A DNA stretch of 64,000 bases from Comamonas odontotermitis (lineage in GTDB: Bacteria; Pseudomonadota; Gammaproteobacteria; Burkholderiales; Burkholderiaceae_C). Shown here one piece after another: positions 1 to 9,423 of the stretch. A program made the position numbers and the translations under genes. The stretch covers positions 2,901,001 through 2,965,000 of the forward strand of contig NZ_CP083451.1 of the NCBI RefSeq assembly GCF_020080045.1, written 5' to 3'. The notes beneath the pieces were generated by a model, which ran no database searches, was not told where the DNA came from, and saw nothing but the letters and a program-made list of their open reading frames with translations. How positions within the stretch are numbered: position 1 is the first letter of the stretch; each line of letters starts with the position of its first letter.

Positions 1-225
1 GCGCCCTTTGAGCGATTGCAGCGCCCGGCCAATGAGCTGCTCATTGGTGAATGGCCCGTACACCTCTGCCGTGTCCCAGAAATTCACACCGAGATCGAGC
101 GCACGGTGCAAGGTGGCAATGGACTGCGCGTCGTCGGCATCGCCATACGCAAAACTCATACCCATGCATCCCAGCCCGACTGCCGACACCTGCAAACCCT
201 GTGAGCCCAGTTTCCTCATTTGCAT
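1..225 (-). CDS. Aldo/keto reductase, N-terminal part (cut by window edge)
   Basis: The 75 visible codons read as the N-terminus of an aldo/keto reductase: [19 protein letters not shown] followed by a [10 protein letters not shown] stretch and the [13 protein letters not shown] motif, whose Asp and Tyr are the usual catalytic pair of NADPH-dependent AKR enzymes. AAAGGA lies six bases upstream of the chosen ATG; a second ATG two codons in is possible. The gene is divergent from the LysR regulator at 322-1230, the classic layout for a LysR-controlled reductase gene. The C-terminus is outside the window, so the substrate cannot be guessed. Confidence 0.9.
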   Translation of the reverse strand, partial: MQMRKLGSQGLQVSAVGLGCMGMSFAYGDADDAQSIATLHRALDLGVNFWDTAEVYGPFTNEQLIGRALQSLKGR

Positions 226-321
226 TTCAGATCCTTTCAATGAAACGGACCCAGTGTGCGACAGCAGACTGTATTTGATAATCCATATAATATTTAATGA
301 ATCATTGAGCAAAATTCATAA
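226..321. promoter_or_regulatory. Divergent AKR/LysR intergenic region
   Basis: The 96 bp between the two divergent genes are AT-rich compared with the flanks. A TATAAT hexamer lies at 286-291, about 30 bp before the LysR start, and would serve as the regulator's -10 box; no good -35 hexamer is visible. LysR-type regulators normally bind such shared regions and repress themselves while activating the divergent gene. That role is inferred. Confidence 0.5.
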
Positions 322-1230
322 ATGAAAAATCTCTCGGAGACCGGCGAAGCCAGCCTCGACGCCCTTGCCGCCTTCGTGCGGGTGGCCCAGCTGTGCAGCT
401 TCAGCAAGGCGGCCCGCCAGTTGGGGGTGACGCCATCGGCCCTCAGCCACAGCCTTCGGCAGGTCGAAGAAGTGCTGGGCACGCGCCTGCTCAACCGAAC
501 GACGCGCAGCGTGACGCCAACCGATGCGGGGCAACTGCTGCTGCAGCGGCTCTCCCCCGCGCTGCAGGACATCCAGGGAGCGCTGCGCGAGGTGCGCGAG
601 CTGGGGGGCACGCCATCGGGTACGCTGCGGCTCAATGTTCCCAGGCAGGCGGCCCGTCTGGTGCTGGCGCCGCTGCTGGCGGCGTTCCACGCGCGCTGCC
701 CCAAGGTGCTGCTTGAGATCGTCACGGACGACCGCATGGTGGATATCGTGCGGGACGGGTTTGATGCCGGCATCCGCTTCGGCGGGCGTGTGGCAGCAGA
801 CATGGTGGCACTGCCGCTGCGGCCTGCACCCCGCTTTCTGGTGGTGGCCACGCCCGCTTACCTTGATCTCCATGGTCGCCCCAAGCACCCACGCGACCTG
901 GCGGCACATGCCTGCATCAACCGCCGCTTTCCCGGCAGCGCCCCCTACGCATGGGAGTTCGCCAAAAAAGGACAGTCCATGGAAGTCCCCGTGAACGGCC
1001 CCTTGACGCTGGACGACGACCAACTGGTTCTGCAGGCCGCACTGGACGGCATGGGTCTGGCCTATGTCTATGACGGCATGGTGGGCGAAGCACTGTCGTC
1101 GGGCCGGCTGGAATGCGTCCTGCAGGACTGGTGTCCGCAGACCGAGGGGTTTTACCTCTACTATTCAAGCCGCCGCCATGTGCCCGCTGCACTGCGCGAG
1201 CTGATACGCCTGCTGCAGGCATCGTCCTGA
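322..1230 (+). CDS. LysR-family transcriptional regulator
   Basis: This 302-residue protein has the normal LysR length. Residues about 11-70 form the winged helix-turn-helix (FSKAARQLGVTPSALSHSL, then RTTRSVTPTDAG), and the remainder is the periplasmic-binding-protein-like effector domain. It belongs to the subgroup typified by DsdC/AaeR-like regulators with the RFGG...D effector-domain pattern. It probably controls the divergent aldo/keto reductase at 1-225, with a ligand that cannot be predicted. It ends 94 bp before the convergent sodB. Confidence 0.93.
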   Translation: MKNLSETGEASLDALAAFVRVAQLCSFSKAARQLGVTPSALSHSLRQVEEVLGTRLLNRTTRSVTPTDAGQLLLQRLSPALQDIQGALREVRELGGTPSGTLRLNVPRQAARLVLAPLLAAFHARCPKVLLEIVTDDRMVDIVRDGFDAGIRFGGRVAADMVALPLRPAPRFLVVATPAYLDLHGRPKHPRDLAAHACINRRFPGSAPYAWEFAKKGQSMEVPVNGPLTLDDDQLVLQAALDGMGLAYVYDGMVGEALSSGRLECVLQDWCPQTEGFYLYYSSRRHVPAALRELIRLLQASS

Positions 1231-1257
1231 AGCGCCTGCCCGTCATTGAAAGGGGCA

Positions 1258-1286
1258 AAAAGAAAACGCCTCCTTGCGGAGGCGTT
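1258..1286 (-). terminator. Rho-independent terminator of sodB
   Basis: AACGCCTCC (1265-1273) and GGAGGCGTT (1278-1286) form a 9-bp perfect stem with a TTGC/GCAA loop. On the minus strand the stem is followed by a T-rich tract, which fits termination of sodB. It may also stop LysR transcripts reading in from the other side. Confidence 0.8.
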
Positions 1287-1324
1287 CGTGCTTGCCGGAA
1301 AGCAAGCCGCTGTGCGCCGGACGA

Positions 1325-1906
1325 TCAGGCGAAATTGGCTTCGGCAAACTTCCAGTTCACCAGGCTTGCCAGGAAGGTCTCGACAAACTTGGGACGCAGG
1401 TTGCGGTAGTCGATGTAGTAGGCGTGTTCCCACACGTCCACCGTCAGCAGGGCCTTGTCGGCGGTGGTCAGCGGCGTGCCTGCGGCACCGGTGTTGACGA
1501 TGTCGACCGAACCGTCAGCCTTCTTCACCAGCCAGGTCCAGCCCGAGCCGAAATTGCCCACGGCCGATGCCTGGAAGGCCTTCTTGAATTCGTCGAAGCT
1601 GCCCCACTTCTTGTTGATGGCATCTGCCAGCGCGCCGCTTGGAGCACCGCCGCCATTGGGGGCCATGCAGTTCCAGAAAAAGGTATGGTTCCAGATCTGG
1701 GCTGCGTTGTTGTAGATACCGCCGGAAGACTTCTTGACCACGTCTTCCAGTTCCATGTTTTCGAACTCGGTGCCCTTTTGCAGGTTGTTCAGGTTCACCA
1801 CATAAGCGTTGTGGTGCTTGCCATAGTGGTACTCCATGGTTTCCTTGCTGTAGGCAGGGGCCAGGGCGTCAAGCGCGTAAGGCAGGGGTGGCAGAGTGCG
1901 TTCCAT
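1325..1906 (-). CDS. sodB: Superoxide dismutase (Fe)
   Basis: This 193-residue enzyme converts superoxide to oxygen and hydrogen peroxide in the cytoplasm. Metal ligands are visible: His27 in EYHYGKHH, the His of NHTFFW, and Asp and His of DVWEHAYY. The Gln in [11 protein letters not shown] is typical of iron-type rather than manganese-type enzymes. I chose the internal ATG giving [15 protein letters not shown] because it has GAGGAAACG just upstream and matches the family's N-terminus; the longer frame upstream has no family support. It is monocistronic, with its own terminator and a possible operator upstream. Confidence 0.96.
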   Translation of the reverse strand: MERTLPPLPYALDALAPAYSKETMEYHYGKHHNAYVVNLNNLQKGTEFENMELEDVVKKSSGGIYNNAAQIWNHTFFWNCMAPNGGGAPSGALADAINKKWGSFDEFKKAFQASAVGNFGSGWTWLVKKADGSVDIVNTGAAGTPLTTADKALLTVDVWEHAYYIDYRNLRPKFVETFLASLVNWKFAEANFA

Positions 1907-1988
1907 CGTCGTTTCCTCGTGGTTGGTATGGTTGCAAAATGGGCAGCAGCGTGCGCTCCGCAAAGGGCGCCGCGCTTTCGCTGGCATC

Positions 1989-2015
1989 GGTCGATTGTAG
2001 AAAGGAAAATCGACC
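1989..2015 (-). promoter_or_regulatory. Inverted repeat overlapping a -10 box upstream of sodB
   Basis: GGTCGATT (1989-1996) and AATCGACC (2008-2015) are perfect 8-bp arms 11 bp apart. On the minus strand a TACAAT hexamer (1999-1994) overlaps the proximal arm, about 88-93 bp upstream of the sodB start. A protein bound here would cover the -10 region, so this is a candidate repressor site for sodB. The regulator is unknown. Confidence 0.45.
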
Positions 2016-2177
2016 TGATGACCAATAGGGTTCAACAGAAATTCATATGGCCACCATAGCATGCAGACATGGCAGCATGGGGTCAGCGGTTGCCGACAAT
2101 CCACCACACCCAAACACCGGCATGCCTCGTTCGGATCTGGCCTGCACCGTTACACGACAAAGCCGGCAGCCCCACAC

Positions 2178-3515
2178 TCACACCAGCAAGCGCTGGGTAG
2201 CCACTACATCCACACTGCCATCGGCCAGTTCCGCATGCATGGCCTTGCCCGGTGTCGCCTGCGTTACTGAGTGGATGACCTGGCCATCCATGCCGGTGAG
2301 CAGTGCATAGCCGCGCGAGAGTACCTGCCTGGGATTGAGCAACTCCAGCCGCGCCCCCAGGCGTTCGACATGCTGTTCCTGCCGCTCCAGACTGCGAGCC
2401 ACGCTCACCGGAAAAGTACTGGCCAGATGCTGCACGCGCTTGTCCTGCCCATGCAGCTGGCTTTGCACCGCTGCCTGCAGGCGCTGCGCGTTGCGATCGA
2501 GCCCCTGCTGCTGGCGGTGCACCAGGCCTGAGGGCCGGGCGATCTGGCGTGCAGCCATGTCCAGGCGCTGCAATTGGCGGTCAATATGCCGCTCGACCGC
2601 GTCGTCCAGGCGCTCCTGTACCAGATCAAGCGCGCCCAGCCACACGTCCCGGGGCTGGCACACCAACTCGGCTGCCGCCGTTGGCGTGGGTGCGCGCAGG
2701 TCGGCACAGAAGTCTGCGATGGTGAAATCCGTCTCGTGCCCCACGCCGCTGATGAGCGGCACCGGGCTTTGCACAATGGTGCGCGCCAGTTGCTCGTCGT
2801 TGAAAGCCCACAAGTCTTCCAGCGATCCGCCGCCGCGCACCAGCAGGATGGTGTCGATGGCCGCTGCCGGAACCTCATCCGTCAAGCCTGCATCCAGCGC
2901 AATCTGCGCATCTGCCAGCCGGTACAGTTTCTGTAGCGCATCCACCATCGATGGAGCCGCCTGCCCCCCTTGCACCAACGCAGGCACCAGCACCACAGGC
3001 AGTTGCGGCACACGGCGGCGCAAGGCGGTCACCACATCGTGCAGCGCTGCCGCACCCAGCGAGGTGACGATGCCAACGCCGCGCGGCATCAGCGGCAGCG
3101 GGCGCTTGCGGGCCGCATCGAACAGGCCTTCGGCTTCCAACTGCGCCTTGAGGCGAAGAAACTGCTCGAACAAGGCGCCCTGCCCGGCACGGCGCATGTC
3201 CTCCACCACCAGTTGCAGGTCGCCGCGTTGTTCATACACGCCGAGCTTTCCCACCACTTCCACCAGTTCGCCATCGCGCGGGGTAAATCCAAGCGACTGT
3301 GCCGCACGCTTGAACATGGCGCAGCGGATCTGGCCGTTCACATCCTTGAGATTGAAGTAGCAGTGGCCGCTGGCCGCCCGTGAAAAGCCGCTCAGCTCTC
3401 CCCGCACCGCCACCGGGTTGAAGCGGGCTGACAAGGCATCGCCCACCGCACGGCACAACGCGCCCACTTCCCAGATGCGGGGAGCAGCGGTGGGAGAGGT
3501 GTCGAAATCATTCAT
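2178..3515 (-). CDS. xseA: Exodeoxyribonuclease VII large subunit
   Basis: The 445-residue protein is the catalytic subunit of exonuclease VII, which with XseB degrades single-stranded DNA from both ends in mismatch and crosslink repair. The N-terminal OB fold (about residues 15-115) starts with VGALCRAVGDAL and WEV. It is followed by the conserved nuclease core, including GVGIVTSLGAAALHD, LLVRGGGSLEDLWAFND and GVGHETDFTIADF. The C-terminal third is Gln/Arg-rich coiled coil as expected. The length is normal. Translation appears to start at the first ATG, with its AGAGG ribosome-binding sequence lying inside a dispersed repeat (3516-3567). xseB is not adjacent. Confidence 0.97.
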   Translation of the reverse strand: MNDFDTSPTAAPRIWEVGALCRAVGDALSARFNPVAVRGELSGFSRAASGHCYFNLKDVNGQIRCAMFKRAAQSLGFTPRDGELVEVVGKLGVYEQRGDLQLVVEDMRRAGQGALFEQFLRLKAQLEAEGLFDAARKRPLPLMPRGVGIVTSLGAAALHDVVTALRRRVPQLPVVLVPALVQGGQAAPSMVDALQKLYRLADAQIALDAGLTDEVPAAAIDTILLVRGGGSLEDLWAFNDEQLARTIVQSPVPLISGVGHETDFTIADFCADLRAPTPTAAAELVCQPRDVWLGALDLVQERLDDAVERHIDRQLQRLDMAARQIARPSGLVHRQQQGLDRNAQRLQAAVQSQLHGQDKRVQHLASTFPVSVARSLERQEQHVERLGARLELLNPRQVLSRGYALLTGMDGQVIHSVTQATPGKAMHAELADGSVDVVATQRLLV

Positions 3516-3567
3516 AAATTGCCTCTAGCGCCCAATCAACAGGCGCAAACAGCTACATTTTCAATAG
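3516..3567 (-). repeat. Dispersed palindromic repeat, copy A (leader of xseA)
   Basis: Read on the minus strand the copy runs CTATTGAAAATGTAG, then CTGTTTGCGC, a short spacer, GGGCGCTAGAGGC and a short T tract ending at the xseA ATG. It shares this order of blocks with the copies at 9998-10043, 15872-15926, 21602-21657, 22723-22774, 24974-25035 and 57328-57379. AGAGG at 3526-3522 is six bases from the xseA start codon. Confidence 0.7.
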
Positions 3568-4071
3568 CATATTCACCGATACCACACAGAAAGATCGGCC
3601 CGGCCACCACCATCCAGCGCCAAAAAGCAACATTGCACGCCATCACGGTTGGTTTTGTTCGCAACTTCTTCGATGCCCGCCCTTCCGGCCCCCGTCCAGA
3701 CGACCTGCCGTCCAGTTCCGCACAGGAGCCAGGGCAGTAGTCCACAGCAGGCAAAGCGCCAGGGTGCGTCATCTCACCGTCATAGTCTGTAGCGCAAAGC
3801 GCCGAATACAGGTGCAACAAGTTGATTTATATATATTTTTATCAGCTTATTTTTTAAGCAATCTAAGAAAAACCCCGTGCTTTCAGCAATTTTTCCGGCT
3901 GATGACAGATTGCCCACAAAGTTATCCACACATTCTGTGGAAGACTTGGCCCCTGGCGCCACCAATGCCCGTACCCTGTTGGCTACAGGCCGCGTCCGCC
4001 ATGATTTTAGGCTGACAGCAAGCCACGTTGCGCCATAATGCATTGCTGAAAAGAACGAGCGGAGAGAGATT
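3568..4071. other. Non-coding gap between xseA and exbB
   Basis: No convincing gene is present in this roughly 500 bp; short frames on either strand lack ribosome-binding sites and family resemblance. An AT-rich patch at 3825-3890 probably carries the exbB promoter. One perfect DnaA-box sequence TTATCCACA lies at 3922-3930, with a weaker TTGCCCACA just before it. A single box is not enough to call an origin. The 4060s contain GGAGAG in front of the exbB TTG start. Confidence 0.6.
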
Positions 4072-4692
4072 TTGTTTTCCATTATTCAAGCCGCAGGCTG
4101 GCCGATCTGGCCGCTGATCGCCTGCTCCATCCTGGCCCTGGCGCTGATTGTTGAACGGTTTCTGGCACTGAAGACGGCCAAGGTAGCTCCCCCCAATCTG
4201 CTGCAGGAGGCGATTTCCGTCTCCTCCACCAGCGTGCCCAGCGCGGAAGTGGTGAACCAGTTGGGACAGAATTCGGCCCTGGGCGAAGTGCTGGCCAGCG
4301 GCTTGCGCGCCATCAACAGCGAGCCCCGCATCTCCGAAGCCGATCTGCGCGCCACCATGGAAAGCGCAGGCCGTCGTGCTGCACAGAACCTCGAGAAATA
4401 CCTCACAGCGCTTGCCACCATTGCGTCAGCCGCTCCTCTTTTAGGACTGCTGGGAACCGTGATCGGCATGATCGAAATCTTCGGCTCGCAAAGCGGCGGC
4501 GGCAACAACCCCACCCTGCTGGCCCACGGTATCTCGATCGCGCTGTACAACACGGCCTTCGGCTTGATCGTCGCCATTCCTGCGCTGATTTTCTGGCGCT
4601 ATTTCCGCAGCCGCGTCGATGGCTACCTCCTGACGCTGGAGTTGTCGGCTGAACAGTTCCTGCGCCACCTGAACAAGCTGCGCCGCGGCTGA
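4072..4692 (+). CDS. exbB: MotA/TolQ/ExbB-family proton channel protein
   Basis: The 206-residue inner-membrane protein has three predicted membrane segments: residues about 9-27 (WPLIACSILALALIVERFL), about 120-145 (PLLGLLGTVIGMIEIFG) and about 155-180. The second and third carry the family's conserved Gly/Thr residues lining the proton path. It would pair with the ExbD-like protein 18 bp downstream to energise a periplasm-spanning partner. The start is TTG, preceded by GGAGAG; no in-frame ATG fits. Because lpxK follows, this pair may serve envelope biogenesis, but no TonB is nearby. A TolQ assignment is less likely without tolA/tolB. Confidence 0.88.
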   Translation: MFSIIQAAGWPIWPLIACSILALALIVERFLALKTAKVAPPNLLQEAISVSSTSVPSAEVVNQLGQNSALGEVLASGLRAINSEPRISEADLRATMESAGRRAAQNLEKYLTALATIASAAPLLGLLGTVIGMIEIFGSQSGGGNNPTLLAHGISIALYNTAFGLIVAIPALIFWRYFRSRVDGYLLTLELSAEQFLRHLNKLRRG

Positions 4693-4710
4693 TCGCGTCA
4701 GGAGCCGCGC

Positions 4711-5130
4711 ATGAACTTTCGCCCCCGCACCAAGGAAGAGCCGGAGATCAACCTGATCCCCTTCATCGATGTGCTGCTGGTGATCCTCATCTTTCTGATG
4801 CTCTCGACCACCTACAGCAAGTTCACCGAGCTGCAGCTCACCTTGCCCATCGCCAATGCAGAGCAGTTGCGCGACCGCCCCAAGGAAATCATTGTGGCCG
4901 TGGCGGCTGATGGCCGCTATGCCGTCAACAAGACCGCTCTGGAAGGCAAGACCGTGGCCGATATGGCAGCCGCCCTGCGCAGTGCTGCCACTGCCGGCAA
5001 GGACAGCGTGATCATCATCAGCGCCGACGCCATGGCGCCCCACCAGGCGGTCGTCTCTGTGATGGAGGCCGCACGCCGTGTGGGCCTGAACCAGGTCACC
5101 TTTGCCACCCAATCGGCGGCAGGCAAATAA
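4711..5130 (+). CDS. exbD: ExbD/TolR-family biopolymer transport protein
   Basis: The 139-residue protein has a short cytoplasmic tail, one membrane segment at residues about 14-34 with the essential Asp in INLIPFIDVLLVILIFLML, and a periplasmic domain. This is the canonical ExbD/TolR architecture. The Asp is protonated during energy transduction in the family. AGGAGCCGCGC precedes the ATG. It lies 18 bp after exbB and 54 bp before lpxK, so the three are probably one operon. Confidence 0.92.
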   Translation: MNFRPRTKEEPEINLIPFIDVLLVILIFLMLSTTYSKFTELQLTLPIANAEQLRDRPKEIIVAVAADGRYAVNKTALEGKTVADMAAALRSAATAGKDSVIIISADAMAPHQAVVSVMEAARRVGLNQVTFATQSAAGK

Positions 5131-5184
5131 ACGGCGCTGCAGGTCTTCAGCAACGAAGCCCTGCAGTGCTAGCATGCAGCCTGC

Positions 5185-6309
5185 ATGACTGCCCCCCCGC
5201 CACACGCATCCCAGCCCCTGTCCAGCCGCCCCCTCTCTGCCCGCATCACCGATGCTTGGCAGCGCAAGGGACTGCTGGCTTGCGCACTGCTGCCACTCTC
5301 ATGGATCCATGCCGGCCTGGGCGGCCTGCGCCGCAGCCTCTACCGGGCGGGCGTGCTCAAAAGCTGGCATGCGCCCGTGCCGACCGTGGTGGTGGGCAAT
5401 GTGATCGCAGGCGGCTCGGGCAAGACGCCCGTCACCATTGAGTTGGTGCAGGCCTTGCAGGCCAGGGGCTGGCGGCCGGCCGTCATCTCGCGCGGTTATG
5501 GGCGAACCACCTCGGGCAACCCTGCTGCACTGGAAGTGACCGCGCTCAGCGATCCGCGCGAGGTGGGCGATGAACCCCTGCTGATTGCCAGCCGCACCAC
5601 TGTTCCTGTTTTTGTAGCAAAAAAACGTGCAGATGCAGCGCAGGCAGCACTTTCGGCACATAAAGATATTGATGTACTCATCTGCGACGATGGTCTGCAG
5701 CACCTGGCTCTGGCGCGAGATCTGGAGATTGCCGTGTTCAACCGCCAGGGCGTGGGCAACGGCTGGCAACTGCCGGCCGGCCCGCTGCGCGAGCCCTGGC
5801 CGCGCCCGCTCGATATCGCCCTGTATGCAGGCGCCCCCCCCGCCAATCTGTTGCGCAGCGGTGCTGCAGCCTGGCCTGTAGAGCGCCAGTTGGCCGATTT
5901 CGCCATTGCCAAGGACGGCCGCCACATTCCCCTGGCCAGCCTGCGCGGGCGCCGCATCCACGCAGTGGCCGCCATTGCCTACCCACAGGAGTTCTTTGCC
6001 ATGCTTCATGCGGCCGGACTGCCGCAGGCGCGCAGCGACGCCCTGCCCGACCATGCCGACCTGACCGATCCCCAACTGCTGACCCGGCTGGGGCTGGCAG
6101 ATTCCGCAGCAGCCGGTGCAGCACCTACAATGGAGGAGCCCGTGTTGCTGTGCACCGAAAAGGACGCAGGCAAGCTGTGGCACATCGCGCCGCAGGCCCT
6201 GGCTGTGCCACTGCAGGTGGCGATTGCTCCCGCCTTTGCCCAGCACGTGCATGAGCGCCTGCTGACCTTGCCAACCGCTCCGCACACACCCCAACCACAG
6301 AAGGATTGA
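5185..6309 (+). CDS. lpxK: Tetraacyldisaccharide 4'-kinase (lipid A biosynthesis)
   Basis: LpxK phosphorylates the 4' position of the lipid A disaccharide at the inner membrane. The 374-residue protein has an N-terminal hydrophobic helix (about residues 28-40), the Walker A motif GGSGKTP at residues 76-82, the VISRGYGR loop and the DDGLQH motif with catalytic Asp. The length is slightly above the E. coli enzyme. It follows exbBD and overlaps the region before the Trm112-like gene, with kdsB nearby, so the block groups lipopolysaccharide core and lipid A steps. A patch near 5605-5680 is more AT-rich than the rest, but the protein there ([15 protein letters not shown]) is conserved. Confidence 0.96.
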   Translation: MTAPPPHASQPLSSRPLSARITDAWQRKGLLACALLPLSWIHAGLGGLRRSLYRAGVLKSWHAPVPTVVVGNVIAGGSGKTPVTIELVQALQARGWRPAVISRGYGRTTSGNPAALEVTALSDPREVGDEPLLIASRTTVPVFVAKKRADAAQAALSAHKDIDVLICDDGLQHLALARDLEIAVFNRQGVGNGWQLPAGPLREPWPRPLDIALYAGAPPANLLRSGAAAWPVERQLADFAIAKDGRHIPLASLRGRRIHAVAAIAYPQEFFAMLHAAGLPQARSDALPDHADLTDPQLLTRLGLADSAAAGAAPTMEEPVLLCTEKDAGKLWHIAPQALAVPLQVAIAPAFAQHVHERLLTLPTAPHTPQPQKD

Positions 6310-6317
6310 TTGCCGTT

Positions 6318-6527
6318 ATGGACCCGAAACTGCTCGAACTGCTGGTGTGCCCGGTTACCAAAGGCCCCCTGCGCTACGACCGCGAACGCCAGGAGCTGGT
6401 ATCGCGCAGCGCCCGCCTGGCCTACCCGGTGCACGACGGCATTCCCGTGATGCTGGAGGTGGAAGCCCGCCCGCTGACCGACGATGAGATCGATGCCATC
6501 GCAGCAACCCCTGGCGAAAGCGCCTGA
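6318..6527 (+). CDS. Trm112-family (YcaR-like) small protein
   Basis: The 69-residue protein [18 protein letters not shown]...[16 protein letters not shown] matches the bacterial Trm112/YcaR family, which in Gram-negatives sits between lpxK and kdsB, as here. Family members often have a CPxC zinc knuckle; here the second Cys is Thr (CPVT), so zinc binding is doubtful. The ATG at 6318 gives the family N-terminus; an upstream TTG at 6306 overlaps lpxK and is less likely. It probably acts as a small adaptor, but its partner is not evident. Confidence 0.88.
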   Translation: MDPKLLELLVCPVTKGPLRYDRERQELVSRSARLAYPVHDGIPVMLEVEARPLTDDEIDAIAATPGESA

Positions 6528-6731
6528 CCCGCGTTCACCGCCCCTGGTAAGCAGGCACTTGCCACTGCTGCTTCATAGGCCAATCAACGGCCTGCACCCA
6601 TGCGGGAGCGTGGCTCCGGAAAATCCCTAATACACAGTTTCTTTCAGTTGGTCACAATTCGTTGACATTTTCGTGACACATCCAACCGCCCACTGATGGC
6701 GGGATGGCTTTTTCACCGACAGCGAATTGCC

Positions 6732-7364
6732 ATGCAAACCCTCATCCTGAAAAAGACCGACAAGGGCCTTGAGGCGCTACGGGCACGCGACCCAGCCCTG
6801 CCTCCGCGCATGCGTACAGCTTTCATCCTGTTCGATGGCAACAAAAGCGTCGAACAGGTCATTGAGCTGCTCCCCGGCAACACGGGCCGCCTGCAACTGC
6901 TGGAAGATATCAAGCTGCTGATCCAACAGGGCCTGCTGGAACTGCTGCGCCCGGCCCAGGCGGGTGAAGTGGGCGGCTGGCTCAACCATCCATCCGAAAC
7001 ACCCGGTGCCGCCCATGAGCCCGTTGCCCCGGCCTCTGCGGCCCCTCCGCCCTCCTTGGCTGAAGAGCGCCAGCAGGCAGCACGCCACACCATTGCACCG
7101 GCACAGGTCAGCGACCCGACAGACCGCTACATGAAAGCCTATCCAGTCGCCAGCCAGTTGGTGAGCGAGCTCGGGCTCAAGGGTTTCCGCCTGCAACTGG
7201 CCCTGGAAAAAGCCCAGGGTTATGAAGGGCTGGTGGCTTTGCTGCCGCGCCTGCGCGAGGCCATCGAGGCCAAAAAGCTGCGCGCGGTCGAAAAAATCCT
7301 GCTGGCACCCGATGCCGTGAGCGTGCCCGCGAGCAATGCGCCCACGCCGGCAATCATTCCCTGA
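6732..7364 (+). CDS. Conserved-looking hypothetical protein, 210 aa
   Basis: I do not recognise a named family. The first 75 residues (MQTLILKKTDKGLEALRAR ... AFILFDGNKSVEQVIELLPG ... LLIQQGLLELL) resemble a small winged-helix-like module found in several betaproteobacterial proteins of unknown role. A Pro/Ala-rich linker spans about residues 80-125, followed by a mostly helical C-terminal domain. No signal peptide or membrane segment is seen, so it is probably cytosolic. TTGACA at 6662-6667 could be a -35 box, without a clear -10 partner. A terminator at 7406-7440 separates it from kdsB. Confidence 0.75.
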   Translation: MQTLILKKTDKGLEALRARDPALPPRMRTAFILFDGNKSVEQVIELLPGNTGRLQLLEDIKLLIQQGLLELLRPAQAGEVGGWLNHPSETPGAAHEPVAPASAAPPPSLAEERQQAARHTIAPAQVSDPTDRYMKAYPVASQLVSELGLKGFRLQLALEKAQGYEGLVALLPRLREAIEAKKLRAVEKILLAPDAVSVPASNAPTPAIIP

Positions 7365-7405
7365 TAGGAGCGCTGCCTCCGTCGCTACAATGGCCTTTCG
7401 CCTCT

Positions 7406-7440
7406 GGGTTGCATCCGTCGGGTGCAACCCTTTTTGTTTT
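7406..7440 (+). terminator. Rho-independent terminator before kdsB
   Basis: GGGTTGCA (7406-7413) pairs with TGCAACCC (7423-7430), followed by TTTTTGTTTT. It ends the 6732-7364 transcript. A longer kdsB reading frame starting inside this stem can therefore be discounted in favour of the ATG at 7464. Confidence 0.85.
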
Positions 7441-7463
7441 GCTCCTCTCCAACCCGGCACACC

Positions 7464-8264
7464 ATGGCAACCGTCTCCACACCTGCGCCTTTCACCGTTC
7501 TGATTCCCTCGCGCATGGCGTCATCGCGCCTGCCCGGCAAGCCTCTGGCTGATATTGGCGGTCTGCCCATGGTGGTGCGGGTGGCCCAGCGCGCGCAGCA
7601 AAGCAATGCCCAGCGCGTGGTGGTGGCCGCCGACGATGCACGCATTCTGGAAGCCTGCAAGGAACATGGCGTGCAGGCCGTGCCCACATCCGCAGACCAC
7701 CCCAGTGGCAGCGACCGGCTGGCCGAAGCCTGCCAACGGCTCGGCCTCACGGGGGACGACATCGTCGTCAACGTGCAGGGCGACGAGCCATTGATCGCAC
7801 CCGGACTGATCGATGCCGTCGCACAGCTGCTGACCGACCGCCCCGAAGCCAGCATGGGCACCGTGGCCCACCCCGTGGCGGATCTGGAATCGCTGCTCAA
7901 CCCCAACGTGGTCAAAGTGGTGCTGGATGCCAAGGGCCTTGCAGCCTATTTCAGCCGGGCGCCCATCCCCTGGGGGCGCGAGCACGTCAATGCCAGCTGG
8001 TGGAAGAACCCCAATGCCACCGGTACACCCGGCTTCTCCCCGCTGCACCATATGGGCCTGTACAGCTACCGTGCCAGTTTCCTGCAACTCTTTCCCACGC
8101 TGGCCCAGGCGCCGACCGAGCAGATCGAAGCGCTGGAACAATTGCGCGCCCTCTGGCACGGCTACCGCATTGCCGTGCACACCACGCAGGGGCAGCCCGG
8201 AGCAGGTGTCGACACCCCCGAAGACCTGGTGCGCGTACGCCAGTTCTTTGCCTCCCAGATGTGA
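7464..8264 (+). CDS. kdsB: 3-deoxy-manno-octulosonate cytidylyltransferase
   Basis: KdsB activates Kdo with CTP to CMP-Kdo for the lipopolysaccharide inner core. The 266-residue protein shows the nucleotidyltransferase signature [20 protein letters not shown] near its N-terminus, the [11 protein letters not shown] motif and [10 protein letters not shown] with a metal-binding Asp. The ATG at 7464 gives [18 protein letters not shown], right for the family, and lies past the upstream terminator. It ends 251 bp before adk. Confidence 0.96.
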   Translation: MATVSTPAPFTVLIPSRMASSRLPGKPLADIGGLPMVVRVAQRAQQSNAQRVVVAADDARILEACKEHGVQAVPTSADHPSGSDRLAEACQRLGLTGDDIVVNVQGDEPLIAPGLIDAVAQLLTDRPEASMGTVAHPVADLESLLNPNVVKVVLDAKGLAAYFSRAPIPWGREHVNASWWKNPNATGTPGFSPLHHMGLYSYRASFLQLFPTLAQAPTEQIEALEQLRALWHGYRIAVHTTQGQPGAGVDTPEDLVRVRQFFASQM

Positions 8265-8456
8265 TCGGGCGCAAGCCCCTGCGGACAGCCCGCAGCACCA
8301 GACACCCCGGATGCAAGCGCCTCGTAAGCAAGACGGTGCATGCTGAGAACCCGTTTCAAGGCAGGGTAACATTGCACATTCGGAGACACTACATTAGCTT
8401 GCATTTTGGTGACAATCCCCTGATGCGTGATATGCTCAAGCCCAGTTTTTTTGTGT

Positions 8457-8482
8457 AAAAGCGGGCTTGGCGGCCCGCTTTT
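8457..8482. terminator. Bidirectional hairpin between kdsB and adk
   Basis: GCGGGC (8461-8466) and GCCCGC (8473-8478) are flanked by AAAA on the left and TTTT on the right, with a further T run at 8446-8452. This is a good terminator for kdsB on the plus strand and lies about 35 bp ahead of the adk start, so adk is presumably transcribed from beyond it or through it. Confidence 0.75.
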
Positions 8483-8500
8483 GCCGTGCAAGTTTTCTAA

Positions 8501-9172
<672 letters not shown>

Positions 9173-9245
9173 TTTCATGCCGCCAGCGATGCGAAACGTG
9201 GCGCCATAGATTTTTAAGCCCGCAGCATCCATGCGATAAGCGCAA

Positions 9246-9274
9246 GCTACTATCTTTTTGATAGTGGCTTTTTT
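9246..9274 (+). repeat. Partial copy of the dispersed palindromic repeat / possible adk terminator
   Basis: GCTACTATC (9246-9254) and GATAGTGGC (9260-9268) pair with one wobble and are followed by six T. The CTAT-N7-ATAG core matches the left end of the dispersed repeat, but the GCGC palindrome is missing, so this is at most a truncated copy. It could terminate adk transcription. Confidence 0.45.
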
Positions 9275-9423
9275 GATTGCCCTGTGTGATTGCAGCTACG
9301 CTGCGGTCTGCTACTGGCTCCGACGCCGCCCGGTTTGCATTGCTATCTGTTTCAATAATTCCGGTAAATCTGGGCAGAAATGCTGCCTGCCCCATTCAAT
9401 TCACATAACAAGGACGCAATGGC

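Noticed and set aside
3922..3930. DnaA box TTATCCACA as a possible origin
   Set aside because: Only one perfect box and one weak neighbour are present, with no dnaA/dnaN or unwinding element nearby.
5600..5680. AT-rich patch within lpxK as a possible inserted repeat
   Set aside because: The protein there is typical for LpxK and the repeat's palindromic arms are missing.
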